From JASLQO01 sp002327525 (lineage in GTDB: Bacteria > Pseudomonadota > Gammaproteobacteria > Pseudomonadales > Azotimanducaceae), in contig JASLQO010000024.1 of assembly GCA_030744435.1 (NCBI GenBank), positions 1 through 64,000 of the forward strand: 64,000 nt of DNA. The letters are read 5' to 3'. The notes beneath the pieces were generated by a model. It did no database searches. It was not told where the DNA came from and saw only the letters and a program-made list of their open reading frames with translations. This document shows, piece by piece, positions 44,041 through 53,114 of the stretch (positions are counted from its first letter, which is position 1; every line of letters begins with the position of its first letter). Made by a program: the position numbers and the translations under genes.

Positions 44041-44453
44041 GGCGGACGCGCCGAGAGAGGCCGTATCGGCTGGGCTGCGCGCCAGCGCGGCGGTTCCCAT
44101 AATTCCACCTTGTTGGCTTCGACATCCAGCACCCAGGCGAACCGACCGTGGTCGTATTCTTGGAGGTTTCCCACCCGGTGCACGCCGGCCTCTGATAGTT
44201 TTACGAGCAGAGCATCCAGATCGTCGACGATGTCGTTGACCATGACCTGCTGCCCGAGTTTGTCGAAGTGTTCGCTGCTTCGCGGGAGTGTCGATGATAC
44301 GGTGCGCTCGACGAGATCCGGGTGGGTGTAGCTGCGCCGCAAAACATGCGTGAAACCTCGTTTCGTGGCGTCCACGCCCGGGTGTTCTGCTTGCCAGGCG
44401 CTTACGCTTGCCGGGTCATCCACCTTGAAGGACACGCCGCTGATGCACTTCAC
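44010..44453 (-). CDS. VOC-family protein (second), GTG start
   Basis: About 147 residues from GTG 44453 (GGAAGGGACAC upstream), starting KCISGVSFKVDDPASVSAWQ. The typical relatives read MKCITGVFFKAKDP-x-x-x-W. Later segments QQVMVNDIVDDLDALLVKLSEAGV and GRFAWVLDVEANKVELWEPP are standard for the family. The final 25 residues (after WEPP) overlap the convergent gene and look like an extension. The first half is atypical (KRGFTHVLRRSYTHPDL replaces the usual core), so activity is uncertain. The ATG at 44525 gives a false longer N-terminus. Confidence 0.7.
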   Translation of the reverse strand: MKCISGVSFKVDDPASVSAWQAEHPGVDATKRGFTHVLRRSYTHPDLVERTVSSTLPRSSEHFDKLGQQVMVNDIVDDLDALLVKLSEAGVHRVGNLQEYDHGRFAWVLDVEANKVELWEPPRWRAAQPIRPLSARPPYQRGVSNSS

Positions 44454-44640
44454 GTGTCCCTTCCGACGATGATTTGCTGATTGCGCCAAGCATAACACCG
44501 CGGCCCCCGATGCCATGACCAGCATGAGCGGTCAGGCCGGTGCGCGCTGGACCAGCGAATCGAGCCTACCCGTCGCAGACGGGGTGATATGAAAGCGTTA
44601 CTTATAGAAGATCCCTGTGAGTGTTCCCACACGGCTGCGA

Positions 44641-45507
44641 TCATGCATCGTGCCGGGTGTCTCTATATGCCGGCGAGGAGGCTTTCATCGCCCGCGATTG
44701 CATGCGCAGCTGAGCGACCAGCCGACCATCTTCGCCATAGGCGTTGGTGTCGTACCAGACGAATTCCGTCTGCGGGCTCTGGCCCACGCAGACTACCTCA
44801 CTGTCCAGATGGTACGGGCGGTTCATGAGAAACGGACCGTTCACGAAACCGATCTCGATGGCGCCGAACAGCCCCACGGATTTGCCCACCAGAGGCGTGA
44901 GGCCCTGCATCGGATAAGCCCATAGATACTCAATGATGGTGCACGGTGCGGCGACCACCTCACCCCAGGGCGATGTCTCTCTGTACCAGGGCAGCGGATC
45001 GCTTATCAACTGTGAGTCGTAGCGTTGAAACTGCTTGTCAGGGGTGGCTTCCACGTCGTAGCTGCCGAGCGACAGTCCCGGGTGCAGACGGTTCAGAATC
45101 TTCAATTCCGATGGGTCGCAGGGTCTGAGATCCTTCTGCCTCAGTTCGGACCGCGTGTAGTCGCCCAGCGCCGCGGTACCCTTGCACACGAGTAGGCCGT
45201 CTTCGCGTTCCATCCAGACGTTCACCTGGTTCTCACCGGGGACGAGCGGCTCTGCGAACACCCGCACCTTTTCGAGATCGACGGTGGCGTTTCTGAAACT
45301 GAGTGACAGATTGCCGTGCTCGAACCACGCATTGCCGAACACTTTGAGCAGCACGGGCGGAAATTGGTTCATGTGTACGTCACCCGCGACGGTACCGCCA
45401 CGAAAACCGAGTTCGGCGGCGGTGGTATCGTCGTGTATGCTGCCCGCGCCCGCATCGGCGGACCAGTTGCGGGCAGCCCAGAGCGGGCCGGTCATGGGTT
45501 CGGTCAC
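44641..45507 (-). CDS. Hotdog-fold MaoC-like protein
   Basis: The 288-residue protein begins MTGPLWAARNWSADAGAGSIHDDTTAAELGFRGGTVAGDVHMNQFP. IHDD-x-x-AAELGFRGGTVAG is the H/D region and following loop of MaoC-type hotdog proteins. The C-terminal half has a second hotdog-like part with YHLDSEVVCVGQSPQTEFVWYD. It likely binds acyl-CoA or a similar thioester; catalysis is unproven. It lies 30 bp after a broken acyl-CoA dehydrogenase gene on the same strand, so it may have been the next step in an oxidation operon. Confidence 0.7.
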   Translation of the reverse strand: MTEPMTGPLWAARNWSADAGAGSIHDDTTAAELGFRGGTVAGDVHMNQFPPVLLKVFGNAWFEHGNLSLSFRNATVDLEKVRVFAEPLVPGENQVNVWMEREDGLLVCKGTAALGDYTRSELRQKDLRPCDPSELKILNRLHPGLSLGSYDVEATPDKQFQRYDSQLISDPLPWYRETSPWGEVVAAPCTIIEYLWAYPMQGLTPLVGKSVGLFGAIEIGFVNGPFLMNRPYHLDSEVVCVGQSPQTEFVWYDTNAYGEDGRLVAQLRMQSRAMKASSPAYRDTRHDA

Positions 45508-45537
45508 GTGTCGTCTCCTGTTGCGTGGCGGGTACTC

Positions 45538-45783
45538 TCAATCCGGCAGGCCGAGAACACGCTTCGCGATGATGTTCAGTTGTATCTCATTGGACCCGCC
45601 AGCGATAGAGATGGACTTCGCTTCGAGCCACAGATAGGCCTCCGGATTGGTGCTCCGGCGTTTGCTCCCGCTAGCGATGTCTTCTCCGGACACCATGCGC
45701 GTGCGCATGGAAGGCGGACAGTGGTCTTTGAGCCAGACACGCGTAGAGGATCTGAAATCGACGGGATCACTGGTGTCGTTCAT
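45538..45783 (-). pseudogene. Acyl-CoA dehydrogenase reduced by an in-frame internal deletion
   Basis: The 81-residue frame joins two ends of an acyl-CoA dehydrogenase. Residues 1-54 (FRSSTRVWLKDHCPPSMRTR to NPEAYLWLE) match the N-terminal helical domain. Residues 55-81 (KSISIAGGSNEIQLNIIAKR and VLGLPD) match the C-terminal FAD-interface motif. About 300 residues between them, including the catalytic glutamate region and most of the FAD and substrate sites, are missing, yet the frame is kept. It cannot be a working dehydrogenase. It precedes the hotdog gene by 30 bp. Confidence 0.8.
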
Positions 45784-45905
45784 CGTGATGCCGATTGTTG
45801 GGAGATTGCGCGAAGCTATGCGTTGCGGGCGGCTCTTTCAAGGCACCCGCCTTTGACAAGAGCTGATATTGCTCTAGATTGCTCTTTTTGTTCATCGAGC
45901 TGCCT

Positions 45906-46835
45906 ATGGATTTCGGGGTACAGGTAAACGTCTATCGAACGTCCTGGGATGCGGTCAGATCCAGTGTCGAGGCCATGGACGCAGGCTCGTGGGACAGCGT
46001 TTGGTTTGCCGATCACTTCATCCCGCCGGGCGCCACGCGCGAACAGGAAGCGCTGACGGCGTTCGAGGGGCTGTCGGCCATCGCGTTTGCGGGCGGTATG
46101 ACGAAGAATTTGCGGCTCGGCAATCTGGTGCTGGGAAACACGTACCGCAATCCGGCGCTGGTGGCGAAGATTGCCGGCACCATCGACACAGCCAGCGAAG
46201 GGCGCTTCACACTGGCCATCGGCGCTGGCTGGTATCAGCGCGAACACGAGGCTTACGGGTGGACGTTTCCGTCCATGAAGGAGCGCCAGGACCGGTTCGA
46301 GGAGGCGGTTCAACTCATCCGGGCGTTGGTCCACTCGCGTGAACCGGTGGACTTCGACGGTGAGTACTATCGGCTCTCCGGCGCGTTGCTGTCACCCGGC
46401 GCTTACGGCGACAGCATTCCCATCATGGTCGGCGGTACCGGGGCGAAACGAACGTTGCGCACACTCGCGCGGTACGGCGACATCATGAACCTCGACGGCT
46501 GGGCGGGCGGTGGTATGGCGCTCGAGTACTACCTGGCGAAGGCCGAGATTCTCGAGCGGCACTGTGAAGATGCCGGCCGCGATCCGGCCGAGATCAGGCG
46601 CACGTTGTTGATGCCCTGCTATCTGACGCAGGACAAGGAACTGATAGAGCGCGCCGTCAGGAATCTCGGACCGGGAACCGTGGCCGGTTCGCGTCAGTAC
46701 ATTCTCGACCGCATTGGAGAATTCGATGAGGCGGGTATCTCCGAGATCATCTTCGGCGGTATCCCGTCGGGCGACCTGGAACGTCTGCAGCAGTTCGAGG
46801 AACAGATTGTCTCCAGCGCGGGGAATGCGGCTTGA
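45906..46835 (+). CDS. LLM-class flavin-dependent oxidoreductase (F420-like)
   Basis: The 309-residue TIM-barrel protein from ATG 45906 begins MDFGVQVNVYRTSWDAVRSSVEAMDAGSWDSVWFADHF. LRLGNLVLGNTYRNPALVAKIAGTIDTASEGRFTLAIGAGW follows, the hallmark of the luciferase-like monooxygenase class that includes F420-dependent reductases. EHEAYGWTFPSMKERQDRFEEAV is also characteristic. Whether it uses FMN or F420 cannot be seen; gammaproteobacteria rarely make F420, so a flavin is as likely. It is transcribed convergently to the indolepyruvate oxidoreductase gene. Confidence 0.9.
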   Translation: MDFGVQVNVYRTSWDAVRSSVEAMDAGSWDSVWFADHFIPPGATREQEALTAFEGLSAIAFAGGMTKNLRLGNLVLGNTYRNPALVAKIAGTIDTASEGRFTLAIGAGWYQREHEAYGWTFPSMKERQDRFEEAVQLIRALVHSREPVDFDGEYYRLSGALLSPGAYGDSIPIMVGGTGAKRTLRTLARYGDIMNLDGWAGGGMALEYYLAKAEILERHCEDAGRDPAEIRRTLLMPCYLTQDKELIERAVRNLGPGTVAGSRQYILDRIGEFDEAGISEIIFGGIPSGDLERLQQFEEQIVSSAGNAA

Positions 46836-46872
46836 GCCGGGTTCTCAGAGATTGAACCCCGCTTCGGCTGGC

Positions 46873-49800
46873 TCAGGGCGCGCTGGCGTCCACCCAAGCG
46901 CTGCTCGTGAGTACGTCTCCGCTTTGTCTGGCTGTGTCCAGAAACTCTGACAGATAGGTTTCCCTGGCCTCGCTGGCCTTGCGCGCACTGGCCTGGCGCA
47001 CGTGCCCGTAGCCTCGCACGAGCTCCGGCACCGAGGCGAGGCGCGCCGCGCTACCGAGGTTGTCTGCCGTCAGCTTCTCCAGGATCAGTTCGGTATCCTC
47101 TTCGTAGCGCCTGATCAGCCGTCTTGCCGCCTCGGCGTCGGTCGAGTAGCGAAACGGATCCAGAACGCTGCCTCTCAAGCCGCGAAGTTTCGCCATCAGT
47201 TCAAACACACTCATCAACCAGCCGCCGATCTCGCGTTTAGTGATGGTGTCGGAACCGTGTTGCTTTGTGCCAAAAGGTCCGCCACCGATGTGCAATCTGA
47301 TCTCGAGATCGCCATCGAAGGTCGAGTTCAGGGCTTCGCGGAAAGCCGGGTGCACATAGAGACGGGCGACTTCCCAGGCATCCTTGTGGGCAAGTGCCTT
47401 GAAGTAATTGCGGGCAACCTGCAGGGCTAGAATCGCATCGCTGCCACCGGCGGCGATCTCTGCCTGTCGGACCCGCTCGACGAGGGCGCGGTAGCGCTCT
47501 GCGAGGCCGCTGTTCTGGTAATCGCACAAGAACTCGGCGCGACGCTCTACCACCTCCCTGAGCGTACTGTCCTCGGCTGGTAGTTCCTGTGCTCGCGTCC
47601 CGGGCAGCAAGGCGAGCGCTGCATCCAGATCGTGAGCGGCCAGACGGCCGAGCTCGAATGCGCGCTTGTTCATGTCCACGGCCACCCCGTTCAGCTCCAG
47701 GGCCCGCATGAGGGCATCGAAGGAAACCGGAATACCGCCCTGTTGCCAGGCCACACCCAGCAGCAGCGTGTTGGCAAAAACGGCATCACCGAGAATGCCC
47801 TCGGCCAGAGCGATGGCGTCGAGTTTCGCCAGCATGCCTTCAGAACTGGCATCCAGGCGGTTGATCAGCAAGGTTTCATCCACACGCCAGTCGGGGTTAC
47901 GCGAAAATTCCGCCGTTGGTGTGAGATGGGTCGAGAGCACGCCGCGGCTCTTACCGGGGACGAGCGTGGCGAGCACCTCATCGCCCGCGGAGACGATGAC
48001 GTCTGCGCCGATCAGGGTATCCGCTTCACCGCTGGCGATGCGGGTGGAATTGAGCTGGCTGGAATCCGACGCTATCTTGACGTGCGAAAGAACGGCGCCG
48101 TATTTCTGCGCCAGGCCCGTCACATCCAGATTTGAGCTGAACAGTCCGTCCGCGTGCGCGGCCACGGCCAGCGTCTGACCGAGGGTGACCACACCGGTGC
48201 CGCCGATGCCGGCAACCAGCACCGACCATGAACCATCGAGCTGCGGCGCCTCCGGCTCGGGGATGGCCGGCATCTCCGGCGGTGTGCTTCTTGCATCGCC
48301 TTTTTTTGGCACTGCCCCCACCACGGTCACGAGGCTCGGACAGAATCCCTCCAGACACGAGAAGTCCTTGTTGCAGGACGACTGGTTGATCTGATGCTTG
48401 CGGCCGAACTCCGTCTCCAATGGCTCGATGGCCATGCAGTTGGATACGCAACTGCAGTCACCACAGCCTTCGCAGACCAACGGATAGATGAACACGCGCT
48501 TGTCCGGGTCATGCCACTTACCGCGCTTGCGCAGGCGCCGCCGTTCGGTGGCGCAGGGCTGGTCGAAGATCAGCACCGAGACATTGTCGAACCGGGTGAG
48601 TTCACGCTGCACGCTGTCTATGTCCGTGCGCGGGTGCAGCGTGACGCCCGAAGGAAAGGCCTGGCTCCGGTACTTCTCCAGCTCGTCACTCACCAGCGCT
48701 ATGCGCTGCACACCCTCGGCGACCAGCTCGGAGACGATCTTCTCCACGGACAGCTCTCCGTCTACCGGTTGGCCGCCAGTCATCGAGACGAAGCCGTTGT
48801 ACAGAAGCTTGTAGGTGATCGGCACTCCTGCTGCGACCGCCGCCCGGATAGCTAGAAAGCCCGAGTGAAAGTAGGTGCCATCGCCCATGTTGGCGAACAC
48901 GTGCTGCTCGTCGGTAAAGGGCTTTTGGCCGATCCACATCGCGCCTTCGCCGCCCATGTGGGAGATCGTATTGGTCTTCATGGGGTCGAGCATCATGGCC
49001 ATGCCGTGGCAGCCGATACCGGCCAGCGCACGGCTACCTTCGATAACCTGGGTGGAGCGGCCGTGTGGACATCCCGCGCAGAAAGACGGGCTGCGCACGG
49101 GCGCCGGGGTTCCCTGCGCGGGTTTATCCGGGAAGTTGGGCACCGCTACGCCGCAATTGGGATCGATGCCGAGTGCGGTTCTCGACAGTACCTTTACGAT
49201 CATGGACGGGTCGATCTCGCCCCTGTTCGGGAATGCGGTCTCACCGCGGTCGCTACCGTAACTGTGACCCTCGAAGTATTTTCCGATGATGCGAGGTGCG
49301 TGTGGGCTGCCGTAGAGGATGGTGCGAATCTGATCTTCGAGCAGTGCTCGCTTCTCCTCAACCACCAGAATCGTATGCAGCCCCTCGGCAAACTCCCGGA
49401 CGATGGCATCGTCCATGGGCCATACCATGCCCACCTTCAAGACGCGTATGCCGAAGTTCCCGAGCTGGCCTTCATCGGCGACCAATATGCGCAGCGCCTG
49501 CGAGAGATCCTGATAGGCCTTACCCGCGGCGACGATGCCGAGAGTGGCACCGTCATCGCTGCCGGCGATGCGATTGAGCCGGTTGTATCGTGCGTAGGCG
49601 AGCGCCTCGTCGATACGGTTTTCGTACAGCACCTGTTCCTGGTGGACGAAGGGGAAGGAGGTGAAGGTCTGGATGTTGACGCCCTGACGCTTCTCGGGCA
49701 GCACGATGGAGGGCGACCCGGGGCCGACATACATGGAGCCGCCACCCTCGATGACGTCGGTTACCAGTTTCATACCGCACAAGAGTCCCGAATGACGACT

Positions 49801-50379
49801 GAGCGCTATGCCGTGCAGGCCGTAGTCCAGCACTTCCTGCGCGTTTGACGGAGCCAGCAGGGGTATCCCGGCGGAGACGAAATTGAAATCCGAATAACAG
49901 GCGAGCGTCGATGACTTGGCGCCATGATCGTCTCCGACCAGCAGCAGGCTGCCGCCTTTCGGGGACGTGCCTGCCATGTTGGCGTGGCGCAGGGGGTCCA
50001 TGGAGCGGTCCATGCCCGGCGCCTTTCCGTACCAGATGGAGAAAACACCATCGACCGTGGCCCTGGGGAAGAGCCCCACGTACTGCGATCCCCAGGTCGC
50101 CGTTGCGGCGAGATCCTCGTTGACGCCGGGCTGAAACACCACCTTGTAGTGTTCGAGTTGATCACCGGCAGCCCAGAGTTCCACGTCATAGCGCCCGAGC
50201 GGCGATCCACGGTACCCGGAGATGAAGCCCGCCGTGTTCAGACCTGCAGCGATGTCACGGATGCGTTGCTGGATGGGGAGCCTTACCAGCGCCTGCATTC
50301 CGGTCATATACACCCATCCTTGCTGGGTGGTCAGGCGGTCCGAGAGTTTCATGTCCAACCGTTTCACCGTTTCTGGCAT
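46873..50379 (-). CDS. Fused indolepyruvate:ferredoxin oxidoreductase (IorA-IorB type)
   Basis: The 1168-residue protein combines the alpha and beta subunits of indolepyruvate oxidoreductase. N-terminal pyruvate-oxidoreductase domain: FISGYRGSPLGRYDVELW. Thiamine-diphosphate domain near residues 420-560: SFCAGCPHGRSTQ, GEGAMWIGQKPF, NMGDGTYFHSG. Ferredoxin-like cluster region near 625-690: CEGCGDCSCVSNC and CNKDFSCLEGFCP. The gamma-type domain begins VLVAGIGGTGVVTLGQTLA, and a C-terminal extension follows. It oxidatively decarboxylates aryl-2-oxo acids from aromatic amino acids, making acyl-CoA. Translation starts at ATG 50379, right after a tandem array of Shine-Dalgarno units (see the repeat at 50383). 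Confidence 0.92.
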   Translation of the reverse strand: MPETVKRLDMKLSDRLTTQQGWVYMTGMQALVRLPIQQRIRDIAAGLNTAGFISGYRGSPLGRYDVELWAAGDQLEHYKVVFQPGVNEDLAATATWGSQYVGLFPRATVDGVFSIWYGKAPGMDRSMDPLRHANMAGTSPKGGSLLLVGDDHGAKSSTLACYSDFNFVSAGIPLLAPSNAQEVLDYGLHGIALSRHSGLLCGMKLVTDVIEGGGSMYVGPGSPSIVLPEKRQGVNIQTFTSFPFVHQEQVLYENRIDEALAYARYNRLNRIAGSDDGATLGIVAAGKAYQDLSQALRILVADEGQLGNFGIRVLKVGMVWPMDDAIVREFAEGLHTILVVEEKRALLEDQIRTILYGSPHAPRIIGKYFEGHSYGSDRGETAFPNRGEIDPSMIVKVLSRTALGIDPNCGVAVPNFPDKPAQGTPAPVRSPSFCAGCPHGRSTQVIEGSRALAGIGCHGMAMMLDPMKTNTISHMGGEGAMWIGQKPFTDEQHVFANMGDGTYFHSGFLAIRAAVAAGVPITYKLLYNGFVSMTGGQPVDGELSVEKIVSELVAEGVQRIALVSDELEKYRSQAFPSGVTLHPRTDIDSVQRELTRFDNVSVLIFDQPCATERRRLRKRGKWHDPDKRVFIYPLVCEGCGDCSCVSNCMAIEPLETEFGRKHQINQSSCNKDFSCLEGFCPSLVTVVGAVPKKGDARSTPPEMPAIPEPEAPQLDGSWSVLVAGIGGTGVVTLGQTLAVAAHADGLFSSNLDVTGLAQKYGAVLSHVKIASDSSQLNSTRIASGEADTLIGADVIVSAGDEVLATLVPGKSRGVLSTHLTPTAEFSRNPDWRVDETLLINRLDASSEGMLAKLDAIALAEGILGDAVFANTLLLGVAWQQGGIPVSFDALMRALELNGVAVDMNKRAFELGRLAAHDLDAALALLPGTRAQELPAEDSTLREVVERRAEFLCDYQNSGLAERYRALVERVRQAEIAAGGSDAILALQVARNYFKALAHKDAWEVARLYVHPAFREALNSTFDGDLEIRLHIGGGPFGTKQHGSDTITKREIGGWLMSVFELMAKLRGLRGSVLDPFRYSTDAEAARRLIRRYEEDTELILEKLTADNLGSAARLASVPELVRGYGHVRQASARKASEARETYLSEFLDTARQSGDVLTSSAWVDASAP

Positions 50380-50382
50380 GTT

Positions 50383-50440
50383 GGCTCCTTGGCTCCTTGG
50401 CTCCTTGGCTCCTTGGCTCCTTGGCTCCTTGGCTCCTTGG
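50383..50440 (-). repeat. Seven tandem 8-bp repeats, each a Shine-Dalgarno, before the indolepyruvate oxidoreductase start
   Basis: On the plus strand GGCTCCTT occurs seven times without error from 50383 to 50438, followed by a partial copy. Read on the coding (minus) strand the unit is AAGGAGCC, so AAGGAG, the perfect complement of the 16S rRNA 3' end, appears every 8 bases. The last copy is five bases from the ATG at 50379, good spacing for initiation. The other copies are 8, 16, 24 bases and so on farther out. This could act as a ribosome-loading platform or as a slipped-strand phase-variable leader. It is also a type of microsatellite that can appear by chance expansion. Confidence 0.85.
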
Positions 50441-50567
50441 CTGCTCGAAGAGTAAAGCGCGCGTGTCGCGGTGCGAAAAAAAGCAGATACTATCCCAGTA
50501 CTGCCGGGTGCTGCATTCCCCGCCGGGCGAGTTCTGAACCCGGCTGTGGAAATTGGCCGCCGTGCCT

Positions 50568-52073
50568 TTAGAATAACAGTTGTACAGTTTCGCCGTGCAT
50601 GTCGGCGATGGTCGAGCGTATGGGCGGCAGTAGGGCCCGTTCCGGCAGAAGGTCGGCCCAGGCGCGGTGAGCCTGGCTCAGATGCTCAACTTCGTCTGGG
50701 AACCGCCGAGCCATGTTTTGGGTTTCGCCGGGATCCGCCTTCAGGTCGTAGAGGAGCGCCATCTGTCCGTGTGGTGAATCGATCGGCCAGCCGTTGGGTG
50801 GAGCGGGCAACCGCCCGGTGGGATCGAGATCGGCCGCGGTGAACGGTGTACGGTTGTAGCGAATGAGTTTCCAGCGCTCGTTACGAACTGCGCTGGTCGG
50901 TCCTGAGCGCCAGTACAGATATTGGTGAGGTGCCGGTGCTTCTCCGGTAAGCCATGGCAGGAGGTTTTTGCCATCTGCCGATGATCCGGTGTGAGCCGCG
51001 GCTGCGGCGAAGGTGTTCATCAGATCAAGAGAACTGATCATCTCGTGGCGCACTTGGCCCGCTGCGAGGCGGCGTGGCCAGCTCAGGAGAAAAGGCACAC
51101 GAATTCCACCTTCCTGGTGATAGCGTTTGTAACCGGCGTAGGGTGCGTTTGAACAGGCGCCGCGCAGGTAACCGGCGCAGCCGTTGTCACTCAGAAACAC
51201 GATCAGAGTATTGTCCAGATACCCGGTTTCGCGCAGCACCCGGCGCAGGCGCCCGATGCCGTCGTCGAGTGCTGACACCATGGCGGCGTACACACGCTCG
51301 GCAGGATCAGTGATGTGGCGGTAGCGGTCCAGATAGGGCTTTGTCGCCTGTAGCGGTGTGTGGGGTGCTGTGTAGCTCAGATACAGGAAGAAAGGAGCTT
51401 GGCGGGCCTCACGGATGTAGGCCTCGGCCTCGTCGGTAAACGCATCCGTCAGATACTCTTCCACGTGCACGGCACGGCGCCCCCGATACACGCTGATTCT
51501 CTGATCGCGTTTCGGTGCCACGCGCCCGGCGTTCTCAACACCCGGATACTGCGGATCGATGTAGAGGCTGCCACCGGCCAGAATGCCGAAATAGTGGTCG
51601 AAGCCGCGGTCGAGGGGATGATGAGGCGTGTTGTGGCCGAGATGCCATTTACCGATCATCGCAGTGTCGTAACCGGCTGCCGAGAGCATGTCGGCAAGTG
51701 TCGGTACCTCGACACTCATGCCGTGTTCGAGATCTCGTCCCGCCGGATTGAACTCCCAGCCGTGGCGCTGCTGGTAGGTGCCGGTTATCAAACCGGCGCG
51801 CGAAGGGCTGCAAACCGGGTGCGAGACATAGCCGTTGGAGAAACGAACGCCACTGGCGGCGAGTTTATCGAGATGGGGCGTTGCGATGGTCTCACCACCG
51901 TACGCACCTACGTCACCAATACCGAGATCGTCAGCGAGAACGAGTACGATGTTGGGTAACTGGTTGGGCGCACGGGGCCCGGCGTGTGCAGCGATGTCCC
52001 CTGGTTCGCTGCATCCACCGCTTGTGAGAAGCACGGCTATGCACAGCACCGAGGCAGTGGCCGGAAGTTTCAT
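50568..52073 (-). CDS. Type I sulfatase (arylsulfatase family), lipoprotein
   Basis: About 501 residues from ATG 52073, with a lipoprotein signal ending LLTSGGC. The sulfatase domain begins PNIVLVLADDLGIGDVGAYGG, with metal-binding D48 and D49. The active-site motif CSPSR (C88, to become formylglycine) is in VSHPVCSPSRAGLITGTY. KWHLGHNTPHHPLDRGFDHYFG and FVSDNG-type FLSDNGCAG follow. It hydrolyses sulfate esters in the periplasm. A formylglycine-generating enzyme is needed and is not in the window. The longer frame to 52181 is not real. Confidence 0.92.
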   Translation of the reverse strand: MKLPATASVLCIAVLLTSGGCSEPGDIAAHAGPRAPNQLPNIVLVLADDLGIGDVGAYGGETIATPHLDKLAASGVRFSNGYVSHPVCSPSRAGLITGTYQQRHGWEFNPAGRDLEHGMSVEVPTLADMLSAAGYDTAMIGKWHLGHNTPHHPLDRGFDHYFGILAGGSLYIDPQYPGVENAGRVAPKRDQRISVYRGRRAVHVEEYLTDAFTDEAEAYIREARQAPFFLYLSYTAPHTPLQATKPYLDRYRHITDPAERVYAAMVSALDDGIGRLRRVLRETGYLDNTLIVFLSDNGCAGYLRGACSNAPYAGYKRYHQEGGIRVPFLLSWPRRLAAGQVRHEMISSLDLMNTFAAAAAHTGSSADGKNLLPWLTGEAPAPHQYLYWRSGPTSAVRNERWKLIRYNRTPFTAADLDPTGRLPAPPNGWPIDSPHGQMALLYDLKADPGETQNMARRFPDEVEHLSQAHRAWADLLPERALLPPIRSTIADMHGETVQLLF

Positions 52074-52110
52074 GTATCGCCCTCGAAACTGGATGTAGCG
52101 AGGGTAGATG

Positions 52111-52983
52111 CTACTCCAGGATGATCGTTTCCCCCATCCCGCCGCTGCCCACGGCGTCCGATTTGGACAGGGTGGCGCCAAAGATGTGCTTCACTTCCAG
52201 ATCCGCGAGGGTGTTTACAGCCTGGATGATGGTCATCGGCAGATCCCGCCACGAACCCTGGTGGAAAGCGATTGAACCGTCTCCGGTCCACACCTCGAAG
52301 CCGTGTACGTCCGGCGTTGGCGCGCCAACGTTCGTGCTCATGGTCAGGTAGTCGGCATCGGCTTCATCTGTCGTGCCCGTGCGGCGGATGTATTTCCAGT
52401 GAATCGAACCCTCGCTCGGCGAATTGGCCATGTTCTTCTGTCGGGTAGCGACTTCTTCCTGGCTCAGTCTGCTCAGGTTGTCGATGCCGATGTCGAGGAA
52501 CTTGAAGCCGTACCATCCGGCAGTGCCGGCGGCCCGCGTACGGGTAACGCGCAGGGGTTCGATGTCTGCGTACACCTTCGACCAGCCTATTGCTTCGCGT
52601 CCGGCGATGATGGGGTCGGTGAGGTTTTCCCAGATCACCGGGGCATAGTCACCGTGGGTCTGCCGGTCACGGCCTTCGAAAGTGACCGGAAAGCTCACCA
52701 TGACGATCTCGTAGCTGCGGCCTGCCCACATTCTGAGATCACCGACGTTGTAGTTGGCAGAGACGGTGACTACCGGATCTCCCCTGAGCGTCAGACCTTT
52801 GCCTTCGGGCAGGATGTTTTGCAGTTGCTCGGGACTGGTTTCGAAGCTGACCGCGAGTGAGGTGGACGTCCTCGGGTACACGGCTTCGCCGAACTGATCC
52901 CTCGTCTGTTCGCTCTCGGTGAAAGGGGTACCGAACACGACTGGCATGATCCAGCCTTTCGATCGCACAGGGGAATTGCTCAT
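52111..52983 (-). CDS. Acetoacetate decarboxylase family protein
   Basis: About 290 residues from ATG 52983. It reads MPVVFGTPFTESEQTRDQF and then AVSFETSPEQLQNILPEG. The region IIAGREAIGWSKVYADIEPL corresponds to the GRE-x-x-GFPK-like segment of acetoacetate decarboxylases, with a lysine at the Schiff-base position. Members decarboxylate beta-keto acids or related compounds through a lysine imine; many of the larger acetoacetate-decarboxylase-like proteins have unknown substrates. It is in line with the sulfatase gene (40-bp gap) and the secreted paralog gene upstream. Confidence 0.8.
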   Translation of the reverse strand: MSNSPVRSKGWIMPVVFGTPFTESEQTRDQFGEAVYPRTSTSLAVSFETSPEQLQNILPEGKGLTLRGDPVVTVSANYNVGDLRMWAGRSYEIVMVSFPVTFEGRDRQTHGDYAPVIWENLTDPIIAGREAIGWSKVYADIEPLRVTRTRAAGTAGWYGFKFLDIGIDNLSRLSQEEVATRQKNMANSPSEGSIHWKYIRRTGTTDEADADYLTMSTNVGAPTPDVHGFEVWTGDGSIAFHQGSWRDLPMTIIQAVNTLADLEVKHIFGATLSKSDAVGSGGMGETIILE

Positions 52984-53114
52984 GGGAATCGTCTGCGCGG
53001 AACCGGGGGATCGCAGATCGTAGCGAATCGCGGGATGTCGAGAACCTAGTGAAATCACGTAGCGGAGATGGCACCCGTCTCCCTATTGATCTGCGATGGT
53101 CTGTCGATCCAGCG

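Noticed and set aside
50380..50440. CRISPR-like array
   Set aside because: The repeats are 8 bp, directly contiguous, without spacers; no other short regular repeats or cas-like genes were seen in the window.
50222..50571. Plus-strand protein with LAPWLLGS repeats
   Set aside because: It is just the translation of the 8-bp microsatellite on the strand opposite the indolepyruvate oxidoreductase gene; no start site or family resemblance.
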